64,000 nucleotides of DNA, taken from positions 113,931 through 177,930 of the forward strand of contig JAIVFJ010000139.1 of the NCBI GenBank assembly GCA_025765615.1. Reading direction: 5' to 3'. The stretch's first letter is position 1, and each line of letters opens with the position of its first letter. Below are positions 54,369 to 64,000 of the stretch, in pieces. Source of the stretch: Zopfochytrium polystomum (Eukaryota; Chytridiomycota; Chytridiomycetes; Chytridiales; Chytridiaceae). The notes below the pieces were generated by a model that did no database searches, had not been told where the DNA came from, and saw only the letters and a list, made by a program, of their open reading frames with translations. A program made the translations under genes and the position numbers.

Positions 54369-56765
54369 TTATTCATCCTCATCATCAACAACAATTTCCG
54401 GAAACTCAATGTCCTCCATCTCGTCGCTGCCGTCCGGCATCTCAGTTTGCAGTGACTCTGTGCCAGCTGTTGGGGTTTGGTGGAGGACCTTTGCATCATC
54501 GCTGTCAACGCTAATGACCGTTGCCTGTTCGCCTGGTTCGTCCATGACGGGAACCTCCAGGGTGGCGACCGTCGAGTTACCCTCGGGCGTTTGAGTTGCC
54601 TCGGAGCCTGTCTGGGGCTGGTCTGTGTCATTCACGCTTGATTCGGATCCAACTTGGCTCGGTGACTTCCCATCCGGCAATGTGTTCGACAACACAGTTA
54701 CTGGTGGTCGTACCTCGGGAACAAAAATGTTCACTCTTTTATTCGCCTGCTCGAACGGTGATCTACCAAAGTCGCCCGAACGCTTACGCATTGAGAAAGG
54801 TGAATCCGTCCAAACTTCTTCTGTGTGACCGACGGCGCTTTCGTGTGTCGGCCACATGGAAGGAGCACTCACATCAGCCAAGGTCTGGCGAACCAAATCT
54901 CGTGTCTGAACTTCTGTCAGGGCCACGATTCGAAAACCTCAACGTCCTACCTCTTGGTGCTCCACACAAATAAGGACGTTAAATAAGCCGATAAGCGAGC
55001 ACCGCCACTCGTAGTTCGGGCGAATTACAGCTTGCTTGTAGATAAGAGTCAGTAGCTTAATGATTTCTTTCACTGTAATCCAGTCTACAGTCCCTCCCGG
55101 GCCATCGAGCAACATAATGACAGACTTGAAAAGTGTTTCGAAAATTGATTTCATCAAATCTGTTCGTATCTTTCCTGACCCGTACGTTATGATGAGGCGC
55201 AAACCTGAGCGAGCGTTTAAGAGAACAAGGAAAAACAAGGGAAGGACCTTACATGCAAGAGATTCAAGACGGATAGAATACAGTTGTTGTGGTGAGCATG
55301 GAGTGATGAATGAATTTCGCGTCACGTTTGAAAGGAGTTCCTCCGAAAATGAGTCGGATATAACATCAATTGCCGCGCTTCCCATATGTTCAATAAACAA
55401 TGAGAACACTCGCAGAGATTGAATGTAGGGGCCACTTTACACACGATTAGCCACCGTGAAGGTGAAGTAGCGATAAAACTTACGCGTGTTTGTGAGACAT
55501 AGACATTATCTTGCGACACAACACGTGAATTGAAACTGTCTCCCCTAGGAGCAAGGAACCTCCTCTGGCGGAGAATCAGATCCCAAGGCCTTCATTACAA
55601 ATCACTAATACCCACACTTTGATGGTGGTGGACAGCAGGCGGCACAATTGTGAGAGTAGTGCCGGAATGTGTCTTTGCCCATAGTTCTTGCAAATAATTT
55701 AGTACGCCGTTGTGAGCTCCTCTTCGACGAACCTCCAACTTGGCAATGATATCGTGGCAAAATTCGACAACGGGAGAAAAGCTGACAGTCCTTTCTTGCA
55801 CACAGGGGGAGCTGAAACAGGTGAGGGCTAGAGGTGAGGGCTAGAGGGAGCGAAAACCAGACTATACCCAAGGAAAACCCTAAGACAGTTCATCCATGCT
55901 TCAATCCGAAACAACACAGCCCTGTCCGCCATGACCTGAAAGCTTGCGGACCCAACCACGGATTGAAGGCTGGACTTCGCATGTGAAATAATATCCTCCA
56001 CTCTGCTGGGCCCGGCTTTTGGCTTCGACCCCAACTGACAAACCACCGCATAGCAAGCGCTCGCTGTTTTCAAGTCTTCTGAAGAGTGGTTCTGTCCGTC
56101 GCTTGAAGTGCAGGAAAGAATTTCCAAGCAGAGTTCCTCGACTTGACCCAAATGGCTTTTTACAAGAGGAGGGCACACGCGGGCGAAGTAGAAGCATTCT
56201 CGAAGAAAGAGACTCTGCAGGAACTTGGTTAAATATGTACTTTAGGGGACCATTGATCAGCGAACCTTGGAAATGGGTGGTAAAAGGTTTAAGAACTTCG
56301 AGCACTGCGAATGAACCGACGCGCCCTTCAACCCAACGCACTCGTTCGCCTTCAGCAAGACCAGCCTAAATGTCAGAGAAGCCTCTTCCTTCAGCGTCTT
56401 TGATCGAGCGCTCTGATCACGCCGACGCTTAGTCAAGGACGTCCATTCGTAAGTAGGTACCACTCCCAAACCTTCAGAATCGCAGTGAACTGGTCGGACC
56501 ACGTTTGCAGATGGTCCCGGAGAATGTTGGGAGAGTACCGAACGATCGCGCGACACAGAAAGAGCGCGCACCACGCCAGTTCGTCGTCAAGGTTCCGCAA
56601 GAGTTTTGCGACCCTCGTCAGCAAGACAAGTTGATGGGTTTCCGACATATCGGCGAATGCGGTCGGCTGCTCGTCGAAGAAATACGCCAACTCCAAGACG
56701 CTGGCGGGGACGATCTCGGCCGTCATGGCGAGAAGCGAAGGAGTCTGGTCATGCGCCTGCTGCAT
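54369..56765 (-). CDS. RIX1: pre-rRNA processing protein Rix1/Ipi2 (PELP1 family)
   Basis: The N-terminal exon (ATG 56765, alternative 56726) is helical: VLLTRVAKLLRNLDDELAWC, AIVRYSPNILRDHLQTWSDQ. Later exons give PPLVKSHLGQVEELCLEILS and EDLKTASACYAVVCQLG, the typical Rix1/PELP1 helical-repeat segment, and LNARSGLRLIITYGS. The last exon (about 54369-54926) is disordered and ends in an acidic tail DIEFPEIVVDDEDE, characteristic of the family. Rix1 works with Ipi1, Ipi3 and Rea1 in late 60S assembly and ITS2 processing. Intermediate exon borders are not fully resolved. Confidence 0.6.
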
Positions 56766-56898
56766 CTCCTGGCGCTATGCGTGCTTCCTCGAGGGGTACG
56801 TATGGTAACCGAGTTGCGTTTATTCAAGGAAACTGAAAAAGAAAGAACGAAAGGCGTGTCAGGGCGTGAACCACCGCTGAACCCAAACAGGCACGGCC

Positions 56899-57327
56899 TC
56901 AATGACCCCCGCTTCCACCGCCGCCAGAGTGTGATACCCAATTCCTTTCCGGCCTGATCAGCGGGTTCACTTGCGCGAGGTATGTTACCGCCCACCTGAG
57001 GCAGTGAAAAAGTGAGTCGATGGAGTTCGCGAACGGCACAAGTTCAGACGGTCGGTGAGGTTGAACGTGGAGAAAGAACCTTCTGCGGAAGCAATGCGAC
57101 ACTACTCACATCATCCAAGTACACACAATCGTGAGAGTTATGCTCGACCGGTAGAGGCTATTGAGTAGGGGAGGTAAAACGCGTTGGGGTTTCATTCAGA
57201 TCTAAGTCTGAACATGTCTCGTAACAGACACGAACATCTGATCAGGGCCCTTTGGGACCAGGTAGAAGGCGCCCACGCCAATGGCGGCGAAGACGATTAA
57301 GGAAATGAAGATAGTGAGGAGGCCCAT
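56899..57327 (-). CDS. VMA9: V-type H+-ATPase subunit e (Vma9)
   Basis: Three exons (57236-57327, 57110-57157, 56899-56995) join in perfect phase to 78 residues. Two membrane helices are visible: GLLTIFISLIVFAAIGVGAF followed by YLVPKGPDQ, then SSITLTIVCTWMMWAVTYLA followed by QVNPLIRPERN. The VPKGP and W-x-x-x-YLAQ-NPL motifs define subunit e of the V0 sector, which acidifies the vacuole. The first donor is GTTCGT, a variant seen elsewhere in this window. The ATG lies at the end of a much longer open frame belonging to the AHI1-like gene upstream on the same strand. Confidence 0.88.
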
Positions 57328-60246
57328 CGAAACGTTCAGGCGTTCGGGAGCGCGGACTCGTGGGGTGGTGCGACGTGGCGTAACGCGGGCTGTGCAGATC
57401 GCTGCTTTGTTTTTTTTTCGCCTCTGATTTGTCAAACGAGGAGATGGGGCAGTGGGAAAGGCAACGTGGTGCAGCAGATGTGCCCCATCAAGTGTTCCAA
57501 TTATTACGCCGTTACAACCCGCCCGTCCCCCTTCATAGCCCCTCAAGCGAACCTTTCCCCCCGACCGCGATACACTGCGCGGCCTTCCCTCAACTCCTGG
57601 CCTTAGTGCCTCTTTGTCCCTCTCCTCAAACGATGTGTTGGACTCATATGTTCGAGAGATTCCAGAATCATTCCCGCCACGTGCTTTGTCTTGCTTCGCC
57701 CACAAGAGCTTGCGGCGAGTCTCGAGCCATTTGTCGATGGTACTCGATCGCTGTTGGCGTATCTTCAATCGCTCCTCAATCGCCAAGTTCGAAACCATTA
57801 TGAAGTTTCGGCTCTTATCCTTTGCCCAATACATAATGGAAGCGGGCTGACGAGCTCCCCAAGCGGTGAAAGCAACCACATGCTCGTTAGGGTGAAAGGC
57901 AATCCTTGAAAATGGGCCGCTCAGACCTAGCTGTGAATAAAGACCGACCACTGATCCTGTACTTGTGTTCCAAACGAAGATGTTGCCGTCCGCTAGACCA
58001 CCATACACGAAAGCGCCGCAAGGAGAATAAATTGCAGTCCTTGGTTCGGTCTGCTCTGCAACGTTTCCACCATCCCCTTCTTGCAGCGCACTGCGAAGCC
58101 CGTTGTAAGCGGTGATTGATTTGTATATTCGTGTGTCCATTGAGTGGAGGACAGAGTTTTCTTGAAACACGAGTATCTGTCGACCTGTCACATGAAGAGA
58201 GAGACTTTTGACGGCAGAAGACTAAAAAAGGTTGCACTTAGACAACGAATTGATATAGTTTCTTCCTTACCACGGAAATTACTTTGATGCATTCGTATTC
58301 GGACTGCGTTACGTGTGCTTTTCGGCTCCACACTCTCAAAATTCCCTCGCCATCCCCCGAGTATATCCGAGCTCCGGCCGAATCGACGGCAACGCAGTTT
58401 ACCCTCGACCGGTGACCAACACATAGTTGCGTTGGGCGAGTTTCCTCCTCTTCGGCGCCAGACCCATCCAGGACTTTTTCCGAGATCGCCCACACGCGAA
58501 ACTATTCCGTCGCTTCCACCAGTAACGATATACGAAAACGACCAAATTTTGAACATTTGGCAGCAGAATACGAAGCATGGATGTGAAAAAAACTCTGCAC
58601 GGGATGGCAGTGAGTTTTGCTTGTGGAATAATCCACAACCTTGCGGATCCATCTGCCGAAGCGGAGCATAGGGTGCTGCGCATTGTTAAAAGACGCCAAT
58701 ACAATTTGATTCGTTGTCGTACTTGTGACTTTCCGATGGTGCCCAACAAAGATCATGAATTAGTCCACAATGCCCAGATATCGAAAGAGGTCGCAACAAG
58801 TTGTAGTTGCGATAAACCCTAATGCAGTCGCTCTCCCCGGCACATGCTACTGCGAAGTAATCACCTTTGTACGAAAACGCACAAGCCATGGAACCTCTGC
58901 GTTGTCAATACGGGAAAACCAACTCTCAAAAACTTACGAACGGCCCGTTGCTACTTCACGGAAAATGCTGTTTGGGGGTTTGCAAAAGTCTCCGCTGCTC
59001 CGTCGTTCAGTGATCTAATGGAGATAAGGATCCCACCATAAAATCGACTATTTACCCTCGCTTGAACTGCAACAGCTGCGCTCTTGTCTCCCTCTGGGTC
59101 CTGCTTTCTTTGGGCAAGATAATCATCCATTAACTGCGACCTTAACAATTAGTAACGTCCAAAGGCTGTTCCACTCGTTACCTGCTCGAAAGTCAGCTTT
59201 CCCACTTCAATCTCTGTCGGAAGCTTTGGCCTCTCAGTCGTCAGGCGATAACCGTGGGGAATGAAGCTTTCAACTCGCACATATCTTATCATGTATCTAG
59301 TCAGACAGACGTCAATTTTGAGATACCCTTACAATGAACTTGGATACTTCTTCCAATTCTTCTGGCTCCAAAGGGTATATATTCTCGGTGATTTTTGCGG
59401 CCCGCGCTGTCTGACTTCTGGGTACTCGTACAGTTGCAGTCGTAACTCTCCTGTGTTCACCAATTCTTCAGACAGGAGTATGAAAGCCCACGCAACTTTT
59501 AACCAGCCGTCCGAAGTCCTGCCGGAAGTATTAGTACATGATATGTGCTCTAGTCTCACCCACCACACGCTGTCGCGAATGGTCTTATCTATGTCGAGAA
59601 CTTCGAATAGCAATAGAGCATTTCTTTCAGCAAGATCACTGAACTCAACGTTCACAAAGATGTCTTCGTTCCACGCGGCTTTGAGAGTCTTGTGGGCTAC
59701 CAGACTGAAGCTCTTGGGTAGTTTCATCTATAAGTGTGCAGTAGAGAGCTAATGCTACCTTTGTAATGAACGGCAAGACAAAGTCCAGTGAAGTTTCTAA
59801 TGCTGACACTGCTCGAACTCTTTTTGGCTTTAAAAAGTACTCGCCGGATGTTTTATCTGGCGTTTGTTAGATCAGAACCAAGGTTGCCTGCTGGCTTGCG
59901 TACCAACAATATGCACTCGCACGAAAGGGTGCAAGACACGCGCGTCAGGGAGCAGAGGGTCCGATCGAGCAATTTTGACTTTGCAGCCCTCCGAAACTGG
60001 GATAAGATCATCGTCTCGGGCAGAACGCCTGGATGCGCGGGACGCCGATCGAGACCGTGAGCGGGACTTTGAGGACGACCGCTTGCTCTTTCGGTGCCGC
60101 CGCTGCCCACTCCGCTTGTGCTGCGGCGTAGAGTCGGCGGCCTCATTCGCTGTTGAAGCATCACGATAGGTGCTTGTGTTGCCGTTCATATGGTGCCCTG
60201 CCCGTGCAGGCGTTGAAATTTCACGTTTTCTTACAGGCGTGATCAT
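57328..60246 (-). CDS. AHI1: jouberin/AHI1-like WD40 protein (ciliary transition zone)
   Basis: ATG 60246 (MITPVRKRE) opens a basic Ser/Arg-rich region followed by LHPFVRVHIV. The next exons carry the AHI1 C2-like domain: ALLLFEVLDIDKTIRDS, VAWAFILLSEELVNTGELRL, IYTLWSQKNWKKYPSSL. Then comes a WD40 propeller: GHCGLIHDLCWA, ADGSARLW, YIVTGGSDGIVSR, VNCVAVDSAGARIYSGDGEG, CGAFVYGGLADGNIFVWN, FHPNEHVVAFTAWGA. This order is unique to jouberin, a transition-zone protein. A charged helix follows, but no SH3 domain. The 3' end is unresolved: the frame is open without a stop into the VMA9 start at 57327, so the true stop needs a splice or the two genes are fused. Confidence 0.8.
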
Positions 60247-60348
60247 CAGACAAACTTGGGGGATGGTCCGAACCCTCCGGTCCGAACCAGCTGCTTGACT
60301 TACCACCAATAAAGACAGAGTTGTCCCACAGCAAGCAGCTGAGATTCG
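60247..60348. promoter_or_regulatory. divergent promoter region between AHI1-like and CDC25 genes
   Basis: The two ATGs are 102 bp apart in opposite orientation, so the promoters are shared or overlapping. No clear TATA box is seen. Confidence 0.45.
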
Positions 60349-62091
60349 ATGATGTTGTCCGGTTCGCCGTCGACGCCGCCGCCGTCACGACCGTCTCGTT
60401 CTCACCGCGTGGAGGTGGGAACGCCGTCCGACCGCACGCCGCCGTCGCCCTCCACCCGGCACGCCACCACGGCTGCCGCTTTGTTCAATGACGACCGTAG
60501 CCCAACGAGGGTCGGCGGCGGCGGCGGCGGCACGGGCGGCGGCTCCCCGATGGGTCAGCTCGCTCTCGACCTTGGCTGTGCTCTCGCCCTCTCGCCCTTG
60601 TCGCCTCCACTAAGCGTCCCCTCTGTCCGGTAATTAATGTTGCCCATTGCGATCACCGTCGCAGCGAGCTTAGATCGTGCGACCAATCGTTCATTCTCTG
60701 CAACTAATCGCCACGTTTTGAATTCGCCCATTCGATGCACAGCAATTCGGAACATTCGAAGAGCGGCCGGGCTCCACAAGTGTCAAAGCAAGCTCGTGGC
60801 TTCTCCAGGCATGCCACTTGCGACGGCCGCATCGACTTTCCCACTTCTCCAACCCGAGGGGCTCAAGCCGATGATTCTCGAACACCCGTAATACTCTTAA
60901 CCAATTTATCGACTTACAGTGCTTGCCATCTCATAACGCGAATCCCCCTCCCTCGTCCCATTCGAGAAGTGGGATGACCAGCAGCAGAGCATCTGGAAGT
61001 TCCTACGCTCATTGGAGTAATCGCAGCGCGAAAACCACATCTGCAGCCTCGAAGCCGAAGCCGACTACCGTGTTGGCCGTTCCGATTCGTACAGATGAGC
61101 AGCTCACCTCTCTCGCGAAGAAAAGGGAAAGAAATCAGATATCGACTAGAGGACTCCTTGTACCGACCCCAGATAGCGCCCCCAAGCCGACATCATGCAA
61201 AGAACTCAGATAAGGAGCCTCGAAAATCTCCTCGTCCCAGTCAAGCAGGATTGGAACGGAAGGACTGCGCCGTATCGCCAAGGGTAAAGCAGAGGAAAAT
61301 TAGCGGTGGCTCTCTCCACCAAAGTGAGCAAGAGTGCCCTCTTCCCACGATGCAAACCGGACAGGACGCGTTCAAGCGCATCTCCTGCGTAACGGTATGT
61401 GTTTCTCGACAAATAGATTCGCCATTAAGAGCCCTTCCTTTTGGACAGCTTTCGGACTTGCTGCAGGGCAAATATGCTGGCAAAGTCGACAATTTCGTGA
61501 TCATCGATTGCCGCTTTGTAAGAGTGAACCCTGCAACAGCGTAAACTGATTCAACCATTCCAGCCCTACGAATTTGAGGGTGGCCACATCCAAGGGGCTA
61601 TAAACGTAACCACCACGAGCCATCTGGAGACGCTCTTTTTTTCAGAGAAGAGAGGCCAGGATACAGCCATCATCCTTCATTGCGAATTCTCCGCCCAGAG
61701 AGCACCTAAAATGTGGGATTTTTGCTGTTTTTTCACTCTGTCGATGATCGCTGAAGTGTACTTTCACTCCTCCTTCAGGGCGCTCCATCTTCGTAACCAT
61801 GACAGGAACGTGAATGTTGAGCAATATCCGAAGCTTGACTATCCTCATATCTTCATAGTTCAGGGAGGTTATAAGGAATTTTTTTTCTCGGTTTGAGGTA
61901 AGGGACTGCACTTTGATGATACGACGAACTTAGTTGTCCTCCATTCTTTTCTCGAACTTCAGACTCATTGTGAACCGAAGGGATATATTTCCATGGATGA
62001 CGTGCGTTATCGAGATGAATTGAAGCAGTACCTTTCCCAACACAAATCGGAGTTTAAGCGATGCTACTCCACCGGATTTTTGAGAACTTAA
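60349..62091 (+). CDS. CDC25: M-phase inducer phosphatase Cdc25
   Basis: The N-terminal exon (from ATG 60349) is Ser/Pro/Thr-rich with SP/TP sites, as in Cdc25 regulatory regions. The catalytic rhodanese domain spans several exons: LSDLLQGKYAGKVDNFVIID, CRF|PYEFEGGHIQGAINV, and the active site HCEFSAQRAP (HCx5R), then DYPHIFIVQGGYKEFF. The C-terminal exon reads GYISMDDVRYRDELKQYLSQ and ends at 62091. Cdc25 removes inhibitory phosphates from Cdk1 and triggers mitosis. Exons between about 60630 and 61100 are uncertain, as more than one frame looks usable. Confidence 0.85.
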
Positions 62092-62289
62092 TTTATGCAT
62101 TCGCTTCAGCTTTTCGTCTCCTTCTTTTAAACAGTTATGTAACCATCTTACCGCAATACAAACCGTACATTATCATTATAATAAATGGGGCTTGTGCGCT
62201 CTTCTTATTTTGGGTGTATTATAATGAGACAGAAGATTCTTCATTCGATACAAAGCAATTCTCTTTATTTGTGGGGTCATGATTCTAAA

Positions 62290-64000
62290 TCAGGCAGACG
62301 GTACATATTTGCCCAGAATATCAATGTTGATGGACTCAAACCCGCTGTCCAACCGGACGATACCGTCCGAACCGTCCAAGCCGATAAGCTCGCCTAGACT
62401 CCCGCGGAATCTGCCGCCAAGAACTTTGATCATGTTCTTTCTTGCAGGCGTAACAGGCTGCAGGCTGTCGATCGGAACAGACAGAACGTCACGTGAGTCC
62501 GTCTGAAGAATTATGCGTGCAACCCTTGACGGTTCAAGCGCCCCTGACAACACCAGTTTTTCCGTCGTACGCGCCCATCCCTGAAATTTCGATTTGGTCT
62601 GATCATGACTTCAATGTCGTTGGTAAGCCAATCTTCCTCTGCGTCTGTTCACGACAAGCAAACAGTTAGTTTTTCTTCATTTCAAAAAGAGGGAACCAAC
62701 CCGCGAGAATCGCAAACGCCCTGCTCCAACAACCTCGTCCTTCTCTAGTAGCAGGGGTAAACGTGTCGTGAGAGAGCGGCGTTTGAATGCGAACGGCGTC
62801 ATCGGATTAAATGGAGTAGACGGTATTTAACGGTCTGTGGACGAATGGCTGTGATGCTGGTCATGTTAGGATAAAGCGTCCCGGAGTTTGGCACGGAAGC
62901 ACCATAAGGCTCCGGGTGTTTCGGGAAGCGGTACGGGGAGCCTCTGCGGATCGGCAAAAGGCTTGACGGCTTGCCCAGGGTTGAAACTGCGTTTCCGGGT
63001 TCGACCCGTCTGACCTAAGCAAACGCCGGGTGTTCGAAATACATTAGGAAAGGGCTGCGGGGCGGGCGAAACTGGAAACGGACGAAACACAAACCTGCGC
63101 TGAAGGCTGCTGAAACTCTGAGCCGTCAGGCCCGCGCTGGTGTTTTGCTGCCAGCGTCCCAGACACTGTCGCGCGCCGGGGGAGTTGCGACTGCCGGCCT
63201 CCCACGCGGGGTGTGCGGCTCCCCGCCGGCGTTGCGGCTACCGGGTATCCCAGGCAAGGGGGTTCGCGGACCGTCGTACGGGTTCAGGAGTCTCGGTCCG
63301 CCTGCCTGCTTTCCTCTGTGCATTGGTGTTCGTGAAGACGAGGAGGGATGAAGGGGTGTCATGCTGCCCAGATCCGTAAGACGAGGAGGCGGAGTAATTG
63401 TTGAAGGAACTCGTTGGGCGCGAGGTTGAGCCATGGACGCTCAGCTTCGCTGAGTCAATGGTGATCGTTCGGTTATTCGTGTGGAGCTCCACTCTGGCCA
63501 TTCGCGGTCACGTCTTTGACGATTCCAATATACCCTTTGTAGGGCCCCCAGTGATGGTCACGGTGGCAGCTATTAGGGGGTCTCTCCCGCCTCGACCTCG
63601 CCCTCGCCCTCCCCGTCGAATCGTGGTCCTAGGTCTGGTTTTCCAGACTGAAACTCGTGTCAGCCTGGAAAACCAAAAAGGCCAAACTCACGTTTGAATT
63701 GACACCACTGAGGAGAGATATCATGTTCGCTTTTGCGACAAACAGTCCCCCATTTTCAATAACCTCTCGCGATTGGATAAAACAAATGATCTGAATACGT
63801 GAATTACTGCGCCTCGACGGGGTCCAATCGAGTTGTCGTTAACAACGACCTGGTCACCGGCTGAAACGGCTCGGCCGCTGGAGTCTGAAGCAATAGCACG
63901 TTTCCGATCGATCTTCCTCATGATCTGCTGGGCTTTGATTTTGACAACGTTTCCGAATTGGTTGAGAATGCTGAGGACGTCTTTTTCGATTTTGACAACG
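62290..64000 (-). CDS. SPT5: transcription elongation factor Spt5, C-terminal part (runs off the window)
   Basis: The C-terminal KOW domain is at 62290-62553 (MIKVLGGRFRGSLGELIGLD, GSDGIVRLDSG). Before it, minus-strand exons encode the CTR with Thr-Pro repeats (SVWDAGSKTP, SRTPMHRGK, PRTPLPG, VFRTPGV) and ARVELHTNNRTITIDSAKLS. At the window edge are an internal KOW (VSAGDQVVVNDNSIGPRRGA) and the segment ENGGLFVAKANMISLLSGVN. Spt5 with Spt4 forms DSIF, the clamp on RNA polymerase II; its CTR is phosphorylated by P-TEFb-type kinases. Between VFRSFV and EVIENGG the frame changes by two bases near 63765 (GCGAGAGG), suggesting an AG-duplication indel or sequence error. The N-terminus lies beyond 64000. 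Confidence 0.85.

Overview
This is a window of nuclear DNA from a GC-rich, intron-dense eukaryote. I read it as a zoosporic (flagellated) early-diverging fungus, chytrid-like. Introns are short (about 50-100 bp, GT..AG), and fungal-type housekeeping genes sit beside two ciliary genes (BBS4 and AHI1/jouberin), which non-flagellated fungi lack. A TMEM94-like P-type ATPase also fits an early-branching lineage. The species cannot be named from sequence alone. Most gene calls rest on my own exon joining, checked by phase arithmetic and by recognisable family motifs; nothing was aligned computationally.

Layout. 0.1-2 kb: BBS4-like TPR gene. 2.1-5.3 kb: a small lineage-specific protein and a possible RRM fragment. 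5.9-10.8 kb: 14-exon P2-type cation ATPase with an unusual N-terminal extension. 11.4-14.6 kb: a paralogue of the 2.2 kb small protein, plus an intact and a truncated member of a second small Cys-rich family. 14.6-16.6 kb: simple repeats. 16.6-26.3 kb: a tandem pair of unrecognised paralogues with identical intron phases, a shared 12-nt microexon and very different low-complexity C-termini; this is the most novel item here. 26.9-27.8 kb: disrupted hypothetical ORFs. 29.7-32.7 kb: eIF4E-transporter-like translational regulator. 33.4-35.9 kb: PAK/STE20 kinase.

37.5-43.8 kb is a nest of mobile elements: a Ty3/gypsy chromodomain integrase remnant, a pair of ~0.7 kb inverted arms each carrying a tRNA-like segment, and a dead Tc1/mariner transposase interrupted by a solo LTR whose U3 is an array of heat-shock-element-like repeats. 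Composition there is clearly more AT-rich than the host DNA.

44.8-64 kb is a very compact housekeeping block: ORC5 > < EMC10 <> COX10 > TMEM94 > BUD32 > < RIX1 < VMA9 < AHI1 <> CDC25 > < SPT5, with intergenic gaps of only 25-200 bp. EMC10 and COX10 start codons are 32 bp apart, and the AHI1-like ORF is open in frame into VMA9. The block covers replication licensing (ORC5), cell-cycle entry (CDC25), transcription elongation (SPT5), ribosome assembly (RIX1), tRNA t6A modification (BUD32), haem A synthesis (COX10), membrane protein insertion (EMC10), ion transport (TMEM94, VMA9) and the ciliary transition zone (AHI1).
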